From: Methanobacterium sp. UBA410 | GTDB taxonomy: Archaea > Methanobacteriota > Methanobacteria > Methanobacteriales > Methanobacteriaceae | Assembly (NCBI GenBank): GCA_002498385.1 | Contig: DAHH01000009.1 | Coordinates: 14,378 to 51,155 of the forward strand | DNA length: 36,778 nt | Direction: 5' to 3' | Shown: piece after piece, positions 7,579 through 15,854 of the stretch | Position numbering within the stretch: the first letter of the stretch is position 1 | Layout: each line of letters opens with the position of its first letter | Notes under the pieces: model-generated | Database searches by the model: none | Told to the model about the DNA's origin: nothing | What the model saw: only the letters and a program-made list of their open reading frames with translations | Translations under genes and position numbers: made by a program

Positions 7579-9225
7579 TTAGTACGGTGGCATTCCGCCG
7601 GCTCCGCCCATTCCAGCTGCAGCCATTTCATCTGGGCTTGGTTTTTCGGAACTTGCGGATGCTATCATGTCGTCGATTCTCAAGATCATCTCAGCTGCTT
7701 CAGCTGCTGACTGTATGGCCTGCTTTTTAACACGTTTAGGTTCTATGACCCCAGCAGTTTTCATGTCCACAACGTCTCCATTGAAAACGTTGAGTCCCAT
7801 GGAGGTGGACTGTTCCTGAGCAGAGCGAAGGTCTACAAGTGAGTCTATGCTGTCGAGTCCAGCGTTTTCTGCGAGTGTTTTTGGGATAACCTCAAGTGCT
7901 TCTGCAAATGCAGATACAGCAAGCTGTTCCCTTCCACTTATTGTGTCGGCGTATTCTTTCAAGCCTTTGGCTATGGCGATTTCTGCTGCACCTCCGCCTG
8001 CAACAACCTGCTTATCTTTTACTGTGGCTGCTACGACACCTATTGCATCCTCAACTGCCCTTTCTATTTCTGCTGCAACGTGTTTGGTGCTTCCTCTGAG
8101 TATTATAGATATTGCCTTTGGATCATGGCACTCTTCAACGAACGTGAGTAATTCATCGAATATCTTTTTCTCGTAAACGTGACCTGCTTTACCAAGGTCT
8201 TCTGGTTTGAGGTCATCAATGTTTGTTACAAGGTTGGCACCTGTTGCTTTTTTCAACCTTTCCATGTCGGATTTTCTAACCCTTTTAGCTGCTATTACTC
8301 CAGCTTTTGCAAGGTAGTGCTGAGCAAGGTCGTCTATTCCCTTCTGACAGAAGAGTACGTTTGCTCCACTTGCAACTATCTTGTCAACCATGTTCTTTAT
8401 CATTCCTTCTTCCTGCTCAAGGAAGGCCTGCATCTGGGATGGTTCTGTGAGGTTGATTTTGGCGTCGGTTTCAAGATCTTTGACCTCTATAGGGTATTTG
8501 AGGAGTGCTATCTTTGCGTCCTGGATATCTTTTGGCATGGATGGGTCGATTCTGCTTTTGTCCACCACAACACCGTTGACTATTTCGGATTCTTCAACTG
8601 AAGCTCCCTGGATCCTCTGGATGTTTATGTTGTCGCTGTCAACCTCACCGTCTTCCTCAACCTGTTTAACTGCCTCAACTATAAGTTCTGCCAATGGTTC
8701 TCTGGCTTTCTCTGTTCCTTTACCGGTCATTGCAGTCATTGCAACCTGTACGAGGGTGTTGTGATCGTCTGCATTGATTGCAATTTTATCGAGAATTTCC
8801 TGTGCCTTGGCAGCTGCCTGTCTGTATCCCATTGCGATTAGGGTTGGGTGTATGTCCTGTTCGAGGAGTCCTTCTGCTTTTTTGAGGAGTTCTCCTGCTA
8901 TTACGACTGCTGTGGTTGTTCCGTCTCCCACTTCATCATCCTGGGTTTTTGCAACTTCCACAAGCATCTTTGCTGCAGGATGTTCGATTTCCATTTCATC
9001 AAGGATGGTTACACCGTCGTTTGTAACAACAATGTCTCCCATGCTGTCTACAAGCATTTTGTCCATTCCTTTTGGACCTAATGTTGTTCTGACTGTCTCT
9101 GCAAGTACCTTACCTGCCATTATATTCATTCTCTGAGCATCCCTTCCCAGAAGCCTCTTGGTGTCTTCAGGTAATATTAAGATTGGTTGACCTGATTGAC
9201 TCTGCTGGCCGTTTGTCTGTGCCAC
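7579..9225 (-). CDS. Thermosome subunit (group II chaperonin)
   Basis: A 548-residue group II chaperonin subunit that folds proteins in an ATP-driven double-ring cage in the cytoplasm. Conserved ATP-site motifs are TLGPKGMDKML (48-58), NDGVT (69-73) and GDGTTT (100-105). VVAGGGAAE lies in the equatorial domain, and a glycine/methionine-rich tail ends GGAGGMPPY. The length is typical. The start is GTG 9225 with GGAGATGA about 8 bases upstream. A very good BRE/TATA element lies just before it and a strong U-tract follows, so it is a single-gene, highly expressed unit. Confidence 0.97.
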   Translation of the reverse strand: MAQTNGQQSQSGQPILILPEDTKRLLGRDAQRMNIMAGKVLAETVRTTLGPKGMDKMLVDSMGDIVVTNDGVTILDEMEIEHPAAKMLVEVAKTQDDEVGDGTTTAVVIAGELLKKAEGLLEQDIHPTLIAMGYRQAAAKAQEILDKIAINADDHNTLVQVAMTAMTGKGTEKAREPLAELIVEAVKQVEEDGEVDSDNINIQRIQGASVEESEIVNGVVVDKSRIDPSMPKDIQDAKIALLKYPIEVKDLETDAKINLTEPSQMQAFLEQEEGMIKNMVDKIVASGANVLFCQKGIDDLAQHYLAKAGVIAAKRVRKSDMERLKKATGANLVTNIDDLKPEDLGKAGHVYEKKIFDELLTFVEECHDPKAISIILRGSTKHVAAEIERAVEDAIGVVAATVKDKQVVAGGGAAEIAIAKGLKEYADTISGREQLAVSAFAEALEVIPKTLAENAGLDSIDSLVDLRSAQEQSTSMGLNVFNGDVVDMKTAGVIEPKRVKKQAIQSAAEAAEMILRIDDMIASASSEKPSPDEMAAAGMGGAGGMPPY

Positions 9226-9273
9226 ATTATCATCTCCATTTTTTATCTCTTCAGTTAATCACTGGGTTAGAGG

Positions 9274-9291
9274 TTATATAAATAGTTTTCG
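9274..9291 (-). promoter_or_regulatory. BRE + TATA promoter of the thermosome gene
   Basis: On the minus strand the sequence is CGAAAACT followed by ATTTATATAA, close to the archaeal consensus for TFB and TBP binding. Transcription about 25 bases downstream gives a short leader of roughly 25 bases before GTG 9225. This is the best promoter match I see in the window. Confidence 0.8.
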
Positions 9292-9435
9292 GTTATGGTT
9301 TTTTTTTCAAAGCTTAGAAAAAAAGAATTTCCATAAACCTTTTCATATAACTAAAAAAATTCTAAAATAAAATTAAGGGGAGATCTATGCTTAATGAAAG
9401 ATTTAATGCTGATATTTTACTCTAAATCATTTTAA

Positions 9436-9984
9436 TCATTCCAGAACATATTTAAATTCCCATAAAAATTTTCTTTCAGCTTCTTTTTTATAGAGATGTT
9501 CCATCTCATGGGATATGCCATATGCACTTGATCCTTCAAAGCTTAAAGGACCTGAAACATTTTTAAGTGTTATCTTCATGGTTAGGGGATCTAAAACAGC
9601 TTTTATTATATGCTTTGCATTTATCTTCACCTTAAATGGTCTTTCAACGATTTCTCGATCTTTCTGGGTTCCACATTTTTCAAGGCGGCGTACTTTACCT
9701 TCTTTTTCAAGTATCACAGGGTTTAAAAATAAAAAAACACTCTCCTGAGTGTAACCTTCCTTTTTATCTTCATTGTAACGTGTAACCTTCTCTTTTATGG
9801 CCATGGCATTTGTAGAATCTGTTTTGAAACTCCAGTCGCCACCAAATTTAATTGAAAATAAGAAGGGTAAAAATGCATCTTCAGGGATTTCAAGCTTTTT
9901 TATAAGTTTTTTTTCCTGAAGACCAAAAGATAACTGTTTTAGGAGTTTCTTGTATTCCTCCTTAGGATCAGCAGGTTTTTCCAA
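9436..9984 (-). CDS. Peptide-deformylase-like metalloprotein
   Basis: A 182-residue protein with the C-terminal plan of peptide deformylase. LNPVILEKEG (87-96) matches the NPxIL strand. A following segment, RRLEKCGTQ with Cys104, stands where deformylases have EGCLS. Then comes VERPFKVKI, and finally HEMEHL with His159, Glu160 and His163, matching HExDHL. The N-terminal GxGLAAPQ motif is not recognisable and the EGCLS motif is altered, so deformylase activity is uncertain; archaea start proteins with unformylated methionine. The start is TTG 9984 with AAGGTGG 5 bases upstream. It lies 26 bases after cpgS on the same strand and is probably co-transcribed with it. Confidence 0.6.
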   Translation of the reverse strand: MEKPADPKEEYKKLLKQLSFGLQEKKLIKKLEIPEDAFLPFLFSIKFGGDWSFKTDSTNAMAIKEKVTRYNEDKKEGYTQESVFLFLNPVILEKEGKVRRLEKCGTQKDREIVERPFKVKINAKHIIKAVLDPLTMKITLKNVSGPLSFEGSSAYGISHEMEHLYKKEAERKFLWEFKYVLE

Positions 9985-10010
9985 GTAACCACCTTCAACT
10001 GATAAGATCG

Positions 10011-11384
10011 TTAAGTTCTTGTGTTAAATGCAGCTATGGCACTGTCAACAACGTTTATTATTGCATCTGGGAGATTTCCTTCAAGAGCCACCGGTATGTT
10101 GTCACAGTAAACAACTTCAAGTCCTGCTTTTAGGGCGTCCTTGGTTGCAACATCAACTGCTGCAGCTTTAAGTTCTGTAAGCATTACATCTGTTTTTTCA
10201 ATGTATTTGTCAATGTCTTTTTGAAGTAGGGGCCTGTTTGAGAGGTGAGGAGTTGTTCCAACTATTTTGCATTTGTAGTTATCTTCAAGATGTTTTATGA
10301 GCGTGTTTTTCACAGACTCTGGTGCAGTTGTTGCGAAGAGAACATTTTTTCCTGTGATGTCTTCAAGGGGTTTTGGTCTGAAAACCGTTGGTATAACAGT
10401 TGCGTGGGGGTTTATGTCTTTTATGAAGTCCATGATGCTTTTAATCTTATCCTCACTTGCAAGGGGTTCTTCGCACATGGTTAAAACCACAAGATCTGCC
10501 ATTTTTATTCTGAAAGGCCCGAAAAAGTTTGTTATGTTGATGAGGGGTTGATTTGCACCCACAAGCACGATGTGCCTGTCTGTTTTAACGGGAGGAATTG
10601 CTGCTCCACTTCCCTCCATTATAACAAAGTCTGCATCAACTTCATTTGCCATCTGAGCTCCCTTTTTCATGTTAGTTATGAAAACGTCTCCAACCATTCC
10701 ACCGCCGCATCTTCTACATCCTATTGTTAAGATACGGCTCATAAGTGCATCTTCCCAGTGATCCGATGCTGCATGGATTCCCTTATCTGACTGTTCCATA
10801 AGGTAGTTCGGGGTTATCTCTATTTTGTCTCCATGAACAATTTCTGGTTCTTCTGGTCCGCCCCTTCCCATTGCAACCACGCAAGGGTTGTACTTTCGTT
10901 TGTGGATCAATCTGGTTGCATATGCAGACACTGCAGTTTTACCTATTCTTTTTCCTGTTCCCAGGATTTTTAGGGAAGGCTTTTTGAGAATATCATGTTC
11001 TGAAACAGGATAAAATTTGAAATCAGGACCTTCGTAAGGTATTCCCTCTTCAAGTACTAAGGATGCAATTTTGAAACGCTTTGAATAATCGACTATGGGT
11101 TCATCGCTCAGATCCATGACCACATCCGCATCGTATTCATCTACAACCTCTTTTATGATGTTGTATGGAATTTCATGGGGGTTGTCACTGAAGTGAACTG
11201 GTCTTCCCAGTTTTTTAACAACACCCTCCGGAGAGGCTTCTCTCAACTTCTCAGTCCCCCCTATAAAAACAACAGCTACAACTTCGTTGTGTTCGAGGTT
11301 ATCAAGCATGTCAAGGGCTGATTTTGTAACAGGCAGATAATGTTCTCCATCAACTAAACATACCATCTTTTTTATAGTTTTCAT
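10011..11384 (-). CDS. cpgS: Cyclic 2,3-diphosphoglycerate synthetase
   Basis: A 457-residue enzyme that closes 2,3-bisphosphoglycerate to cyclic 2,3-diphosphoglycerate using ATP. The product is the abundant intracellular phosphate store and protein stabiliser of Methanobacteriales. The visible nucleotide-binding loop is ILGTGKRIGKTAVS near residue 145, followed by VVAMGRGGPEEPEIV, a cysteine-rich GCRRCGGGMVGD and FVIMEGSGAAIPPV. Length matches the family (about 460). The start is ATG 11384, with GGTG about 7 bases upstream, rather than ATG 11390. The deformylase-like gene follows closely. The upstream region carries a perfect 18-bp tandem duplication. Confidence 0.93.
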   Translation of the reverse strand: MKTIKKMVCLVDGEHYLPVTKSALDMLDNLEHNEVVAVVFIGGTEKLREASPEGVVKKLGRPVHFSDNPHEIPYNIIKEVVDEYDADVVMDLSDEPIVDYSKRFKIASLVLEEGIPYEGPDFKFYPVSEHDILKKPSLKILGTGKRIGKTAVSAYATRLIHKRKYNPCVVAMGRGGPEEPEIVHGDKIEITPNYLMEQSDKGIHAASDHWEDALMSRILTIGCRRCGGGMVGDVFITNMKKGAQMANEVDADFVIMEGSGAAIPPVKTDRHIVLVGANQPLINITNFFGPFRIKMADLVVLTMCEEPLASEDKIKSIMDFIKDINPHATVIPTVFRPKPLEDITGKNVLFATTAPESVKNTLIKHLEDNYKCKIVGTTPHLSNRPLLQKDIDKYIEKTDVMLTELKAAAVDVATKDALKAGLEVVYCDNIPVALEGNLPDAIINVVDSAIAAFNTRT

Positions 11385-11478
11385 AAACATACACCACGTA
11401 ACTGTATCAGATAAATTGTTTTAAAAAATTGTTTTACTCAATAAAATGATTTAAAGGAAGCTGAGTATCCTTTCAATA

Positions 11479-11514
11479 TTAATATTATTATTTAAGTTAA
11501 TATTATTATTTAAG
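11479..11514. repeat. Perfect 18-bp tandem duplication upstream of cpgS
   Basis: TTAATATTATTATTTAAG at 11479-11496 is repeated exactly at 11497-11514, about 95 bases upstream of the cpgS start. A second direct repeat, AATATATTATGGT, occurs at 11588-11600 and 11605-11617 in the same gap. Confidence 0.9.
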
Positions 11515-11621
11515 CATCAATATCAGTGTCAACAACTTTTCATATGATGTTCATCATGCTATGGAACAGTAGTTACAAATTTTTGTAAATATATTATGGT
11601 TGTTAATATATTATGGTAGTT

Positions 11622-11951
11622 TCACATTTTTATTTTTTGTTTCTGGTATTTCAGAGCGTTTTCATCTCGAAATTTGACCAATTCTTTCTTTGACCTTTTC
11701 ACAAGCTCAGCTAAACCATTAGGGATGTTAGAAGATGTTCCCCCGTTGTTTTTAATGATTATTTTAGATATGGCTTCTGATAATACAAAAATGGCAAGTT
11801 TGTGTTCAGCTTTTGTTCTATGAATGTGGTGAGGGCTTATGTTGAGACATAAATATTCTTTACACTCATTTTTTACCTCGTATTCTTCATCGAGATATTT
11901 CAAAACGAATACCAGAAACTGATGCAGTTGTATGAGCTCATCTTTGTACAT
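11622..11951 (-). CDS. UPF0058 family protein
   Basis: A 109-residue archaeal protein of the UPF0058 family, recognised by the start MYKDELIQLHQFLVFVLKYL and the conserved HHIHRTKAEHKLAIFVLSEA stretch, whose clustered histidines (HHIH) suggest a metal site. No function is established for the family. It is predicted soluble and helical. The gene is divergent from hisD, from which it is separated by 310 AT-rich bases. A TATA-like element (GTATAAATAAT on the minus strand, near 12008-12018) could drive it. Confidence 0.8.
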   Translation of the reverse strand: MYKDELIQLHQFLVFVLKYLDEEYEVKNECKEYLCLNISPHHIHRTKAEHKLAIFVLSEAISKIIIKNNGGTSSNIPNGLAELVKRSKKELVKFRDENALKYQKQKIKM

Positions 11952-12261
11952 ATTTTACCAAACACCCTTTTTTAATTTAAATATATAATAACATTCATCT
12001 AAACATATTATTTATACTTTGGTGCAACATAATCTGTATAACAGAAGAAGAATAACAACGATTTTTTTGTTATTAATAAATATTGATATAAAACACTGAA
12101 TTAAGTGTATAAAACATTAAATTAAGGATATAACTTAGTTTAATTCTTTAGAAGATAAAGTTTTTCATCATGGAAATTGTAGGTCAACAAATACATTAAG
12201 GGATGGAAACAATAAACAGATTATAAACTATAACCTCTTTTTTTTGCATGAAGGCGGTAAA
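11952..12261. other. Divergent UPF0058/hisD promoter region
   Basis: 310 bases without a gene. It holds an imperfect 21-bp tandem repeat (ATAAAACACTGAATTAAGTG plus T at 12088-12108, copied with four changes at 12109-12129), 133 bases upstream of the hisD ATG. TATA-like stretches occur in both directions. No riboswitch or hairpin attenuator is evident. Confidence 0.45.
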
Positions 12262-13536
12262 ATGAAAATCATAAAATTCAACGGTGAAGAAGAACTTTTT
12301 AAACGTTCTAAACTTGATGCTGCAGATGTTACAAGCACAGTTCAAAGTATATTGGGAGATGTGAGGGAAGGAGGGGATCGATCCCTCCGTTATTACACAG
12401 AAAAGTTTGACAGGGTTAAACTGGACAGTTTCAAGGTAAAAAATGAAGATATAGAAAAAAGCATTTCCAGAGTGGATGATAATGTTGTTAAAGCCCTTAA
12501 AAAGGCTGCAAAAAATATAGAAAAATTTCACAGGGCCCAGATACCTGCAGAATGGTCAATGGAAGTTGATGGAGGTATAAAGGCTGGACAGATAATCCGC
12601 CCCCTTGAAACTGTTGGATGTTACATACCTGGAGGTAGGGCAATCTATCCTTCAACAATTCTCATGTCAGCCATACCAGCAAAGATAGCAGGAGTTTCAA
12701 GGGTTATATGCTGCACCCCGCCACAGCCCGACGGCACGGTCAGTGACATAATCCTTGTAGCTGCTAAAATTTCAGGAATTGACGAAATATATATGGCTGG
12801 AGGAGCTCAGGCTGTTGCAGCCATGGCCTATGGAACAGAAAGCATTCCAAAGGTTGATAAAATAGTTGGACCTGGAAACATATTCGTTGCAACTGCCAAA
12901 AAACTCCTGTATGGCGAGGTGGACATTGACTTCCCTGCAGGCCCATCAGAAGTCCTTATAATTGCAGATGAAACTGCAAAGCCTGATTATGTGGCACTTG
13001 ACCTCATGGCTCAGGCAGAACACGACCCAAACGCAGCATCAGTTCTTGTTACAACTTCAAGGGAACTGGCTGAATCTGTAAACCAGGAAATTGATAAAAA
13101 ACTTCCAGAAATGAAAAGAAAGGAAATAATAGCAGAATCCCTGGATAAATACAGTAAGATCATTCTGGTTGATTCCCTAGATGAGGCAGTTGAATTTTCA
13201 AATGGATACGCACCCGAGCACCTTATAATAACAACTGAGGATCCTGAAATGGTTTTAAATGACATAAAAAATGCTGGATCCATATTTTTAGGAGATTTAA
13301 CCCCTGTGGCTGCAGGAGACTACGGTTCTGGAACCAACCACATTCTCCCAACCTCTGGCTGTGCAAGCATGTACTCTGGCTTATCTGCAGAGTCCTTCAT
13401 AAAAAAGCCAACTGTTCAGAGACTTTCAAGGGAGGGCATCTTGAACCTTGAAGATGTTGTTGTGCCTCTTGCAGAGTACGAGGGTCTTTACGCCCATGCA
13501 AAATCATTTAAAAAACGGTCTTCTGATATTGAGTAA
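12262..13536 (+). CDS. hisD: Histidinol dehydrogenase
   Basis: A 424-residue zinc enzyme that oxidises L-histidinol to L-histidine with two NAD+, the last step of histidine synthesis. Signature segments are VGCYIPGGRAIYPST (118-132), GPGNIFVATAK (203-213), FPAGPSEVLI (224-233), and the zinc/catalytic MAQAEHDPNA with Gln251 and His254. Later come AAGDYGSGTNHILPT and, near the C-terminus, YEGLYAHAKSF carrying the last histidine ligand. The start is ATG 12262, behind GAAGGCGG; the ATG at 12244 is inside the ribosome-binding region. It stands alone, not in a his operon. Confidence 0.96.
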   Translation: MKIIKFNGEEELFKRSKLDAADVTSTVQSILGDVREGGDRSLRYYTEKFDRVKLDSFKVKNEDIEKSISRVDDNVVKALKKAAKNIEKFHRAQIPAEWSMEVDGGIKAGQIIRPLETVGCYIPGGRAIYPSTILMSAIPAKIAGVSRVICCTPPQPDGTVSDIILVAAKISGIDEIYMAGGAQAVAAMAYGTESIPKVDKIVGPGNIFVATAKKLLYGEVDIDFPAGPSEVLIIADETAKPDYVALDLMAQAEHDPNAASVLVTTSRELAESVNQEIDKKLPEMKRKEIIAESLDKYSKIILVDSLDEAVEFSNGYAPEHLIITTEDPEMVLNDIKNAGSIFLGDLTPVAAGDYGSGTNHILPTSGCASMYSGLSAESFIKKPTVQRLSREGILNLEDVVVPLAEYEGLYAHAKSFKKRSSDIE

Positions 13537-13877
13537 ATTGGTTTAGAGGACTGGATCCCGTAGGGGATGTATCTTCAGATTTAATGAAAGGCCTTAAGTT
13601 ATTGCACAATTTGTACTAAATAACATATTAAAATAACGTAATTGTAAAATAATATATAAAATAAAAACACTTAATAGACTCTATCTTTTAAATAACTATA
13701 TCTTTAAATATTATTTAAAAACTGTATAAAACTCTTTTATACGTTGATGATAAATTTAAAGTGAAAAAAATGGCTGGATAATGGCTGTTTATGAATGTAT
13801 GAATTTTAATGTGATGAATTTTAATGTTTTATGATAGATGGTAAAAGATGAATTAAATTTCAAGATGATAAAAAGAT
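13537..13877. other. hisD-aspS intergenic region with multiple direct repeats
   Basis: AT-rich, with no credible ORF. It contains a small hairpin soon after hisD (ATCCC-GTAG-GGGAT, about 13556-13569), a 14-bp direct repeat (ATGAATTTTAATGT at 13799-13812 and 13814-13827), and an 18-bp repeat (AAAAGATGAATTAAATTT at 13843-13860 and 13871-13888) that runs into the 11-bp array. Confidence 0.5.
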
Positions 13878-13965
13878 GAATTAAATTTGAATTAAATTTG
13901 AATTAAATTTGAATTAAATTTGAATTAAATTTGAATTAAATTTGAATTAAATTTGAATTAAATTT
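13878..13965. repeat. 11-bp tandem repeat, eight perfect copies, in the aspS leader
   Basis: GAATTAAATTT is repeated eight times without mismatch and ends 19 bases before the TTG start of aspS. Only a T-run and the ribosome-binding site GAGGTGA (13973-13979) separate it from the gene. An isolated ninth copy lies at 13850-13860. The array occupies the position expected for the core promoter or 5' leader, so copy-number change could alter aspS expression. Confidence 0.95.
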
Positions 13966-13984
13966 TTTTTAGAGGTGAATTATA

Positions 13985-15304
13985 TTGACAGATTCATTGG
14001 AAAACTGGAGAAGAACCCATTACTCAAATGAAGTTAAAAAGGAACTGAAAGGTGAAAAAGTCCTTCTCATGGGATGGATACACGAGATGAGAGACCTTGG
14101 AGGAATAATATTTGTCCTTCTAAGGGACAGGGATGGCATCATACAGATAACAGTTCCAAGCAAGAAGGTTTCACCAGAACTCTTTGAGGAGATAAAGAAA
14201 CTCAAAAAAGAAGCAGTTATAGCTGTTAAAGGAGATGTACAGGAGTCTCCAAAGGCACCAAACGGTGTTGAAATCATCCCAGAAGAAATAAAACTCCTCA
14301 ATGAGTCAGAACTGCCGCTACCACTGGACACAACTGGTAACACCCATGCTGAGATCGACACACGCCTTGACTCAAGGTTTCTGGACCTTAGAAAATTCGA
14401 TGTGAGTGCAATATTCAAGATAAAAAGCAGGATATTCCATTCAATCAGGAAATTCCTCAACGAAAGGGGTTACATTGAAATAAACACCCCAAAACTTGTT
14501 GCATCAGCCACAGAGGGTGGAACAGAACTGTTCCCAATAACATACTTTGAGAGGGAGGCCTTCCTTGGACAGAGCCCACAGCTCTACAAACAGATGATGA
14601 TGGCATCTGGATTCGACAAGGTCTTTGAGATAGCACCGATCTTCCGTGCTGAAGAACATGACACTCTCCGCCACCTGAACGAGGCCACATCCATAGACCT
14701 TGAAACTGCATTCACAGACCACGAGGACTCAATGAAGATCCTTGAGGAGCTCATACACAGGGCAATCCAGGACGTTGCAGACGAATGTAAGGAGGAGCTT
14801 GAAACCCTTGGAGTTGACCTTAAAGTCCCTGAAATCCCGTTCCCACGTGTGGACTACGACGAGGTTGTAGAGATCGTAAACTCGAAGGGAGTGCTTATGA
14901 GGTACGGTGAAGACCTTTCAAGGGCTGCTGAAAAGGTCATGGGAGAAGTTATGGATGGATACTACTTCATAACAGGATGGCCAACAGCCATAAAACCGTT
15001 CTATGTAATGCCAGGATTTGAAAACCCTGAAAAAAGCTGTGCATTCGATTTAATGTACAGAGACCTTGAAATATCATCAGGAGCCATGAGGATACACAGT
15101 TACGACCTTCTGGTCCAGCAGATGAAAGAAAAGGGCTTGAACCCCGCATCCTTTGAAAGGTACCTTCAGGCATTTAAATATGGAATGCCACCACATTCAG
15201 GATGGGGTGTGGGTGCTGAAAGGCTCACAATGAGCGTAATTGGAGCCAAAAACATAAGGGAAACTGTTCTATTCCCAAGGGACAGGAGAAGGTTAACACC
15301 TTAA
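13985..15304 (+). CDS. aspS: Aspartyl-tRNA synthetase, probably non-discriminating (Asp/Asn)
   Basis: A 439-residue archaeal class IIb synthetase. It has an N-terminal OB-fold anticodon domain (about 24-110, GWIHEMRDLGG), the motif 2 region FRAEEHDTLRHLNEATS, and the motif 3 region GWGVGAERLTM with FPRDRRRLTP at the end. In archaeal AspRS, Trp26 and Lys85 (Thermococcus numbering) confine charging to tRNA-Asp. The equivalent positions here read His33 and Pro92 (SPKAPNGVE), the combination known from enzymes that also charge tRNA-Asn for later amidation. The start is TTG 13985 behind GAGGTGA. An 11-bp repeat array sits immediately upstream. Confidence 0.95.
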   Translation: MTDSLENWRRTHYSNEVKKELKGEKVLLMGWIHEMRDLGGIIFVLLRDRDGIIQITVPSKKVSPELFEEIKKLKKEAVIAVKGDVQESPKAPNGVEIIPEEIKLLNESELPLPLDTTGNTHAEIDTRLDSRFLDLRKFDVSAIFKIKSRIFHSIRKFLNERGYIEINTPKLVASATEGGTELFPITYFEREAFLGQSPQLYKQMMMASGFDKVFEIAPIFRAEEHDTLRHLNEATSIDLETAFTDHEDSMKILEELIHRAIQDVADECKEELETLGVDLKVPEIPFPRVDYDEVVEIVNSKGVLMRYGEDLSRAAEKVMGEVMDGYYFITGWPTAIKPFYVMPGFENPEKSCAFDLMYRDLEISSGAMRIHSYDLLVQQMKEKGLNPASFERYLQAFKYGMPPHSGWGVGAERLTMSVIGAKNIRETVLFPRDRRRLTP

Positions 15305-15854
15305 AACCAGCCCTTTTAGGATTTTTAAAGAGAACTTTAAAGGAGAATTTTGAAAGGAAACTTTGAAAAAGGGAATTTAAAGAGCTACCCCTCTTATACT
15401 CCAATTTTTCTTTAAATTTTTTTCTTCTCCTGAAAATTTCAGTGTTCCACGAATGAATGTTCCTTATTTTAATAATTCATTAGTAATGATTCCTGATTTT
15501 AACGAAGATTCTTTACTTTAAAAGGTAGACCGTAAAAGTAGATCAATTTTTTATTTCAACGATTTTTATAGACCTGATCTTTTAAAAGATAGAAAATACA
15601 CTTTTTTTATTTATAATTCTCTTCATATATAAAAGAAATATTTAAAAAATATTTAAAATTAGAATTTTTTTTAGATTAGAATTTTTTAGAACTGAAATGG
15701 AATTATTAAGTAAGAGATTAGGTAAAAGAAATGGAATTAACTAAATAGAGAAATAAAAAAAAATATCCACAGGAAAGATAATTTAAGAGAACAAGGGTTA
15801 ACAGAATAAAAATAGAAAAGTCCAACTGATAAAATGGGTTATAGGGGTTAAGCA
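15305..15854. other. Long AT-rich gap after aspS
   Basis: 550 bases with no credible gene. T-rich runs at about 15402-15425 are a plausible aspS terminator. A 13-bp direct repeat, ATTAGAATTTTTT, occurs at 15658-15670 and 15675-15687. No RNA-gene-like GC island is apparent. Confidence 0.5.

Noticed and set aside
7461..7730. 89-codon plus-strand ORF
   Set aside because: It covers the thermosome terminator and the antisense of its 3' end; composition is low-complexity Lys/Phe, with no ribosome-binding site.
8179..9136. Long antisense ORFs across the thermosome gene
   Set aside because: They mirror the codon bias of the real gene on the other strand and show no protein family features.
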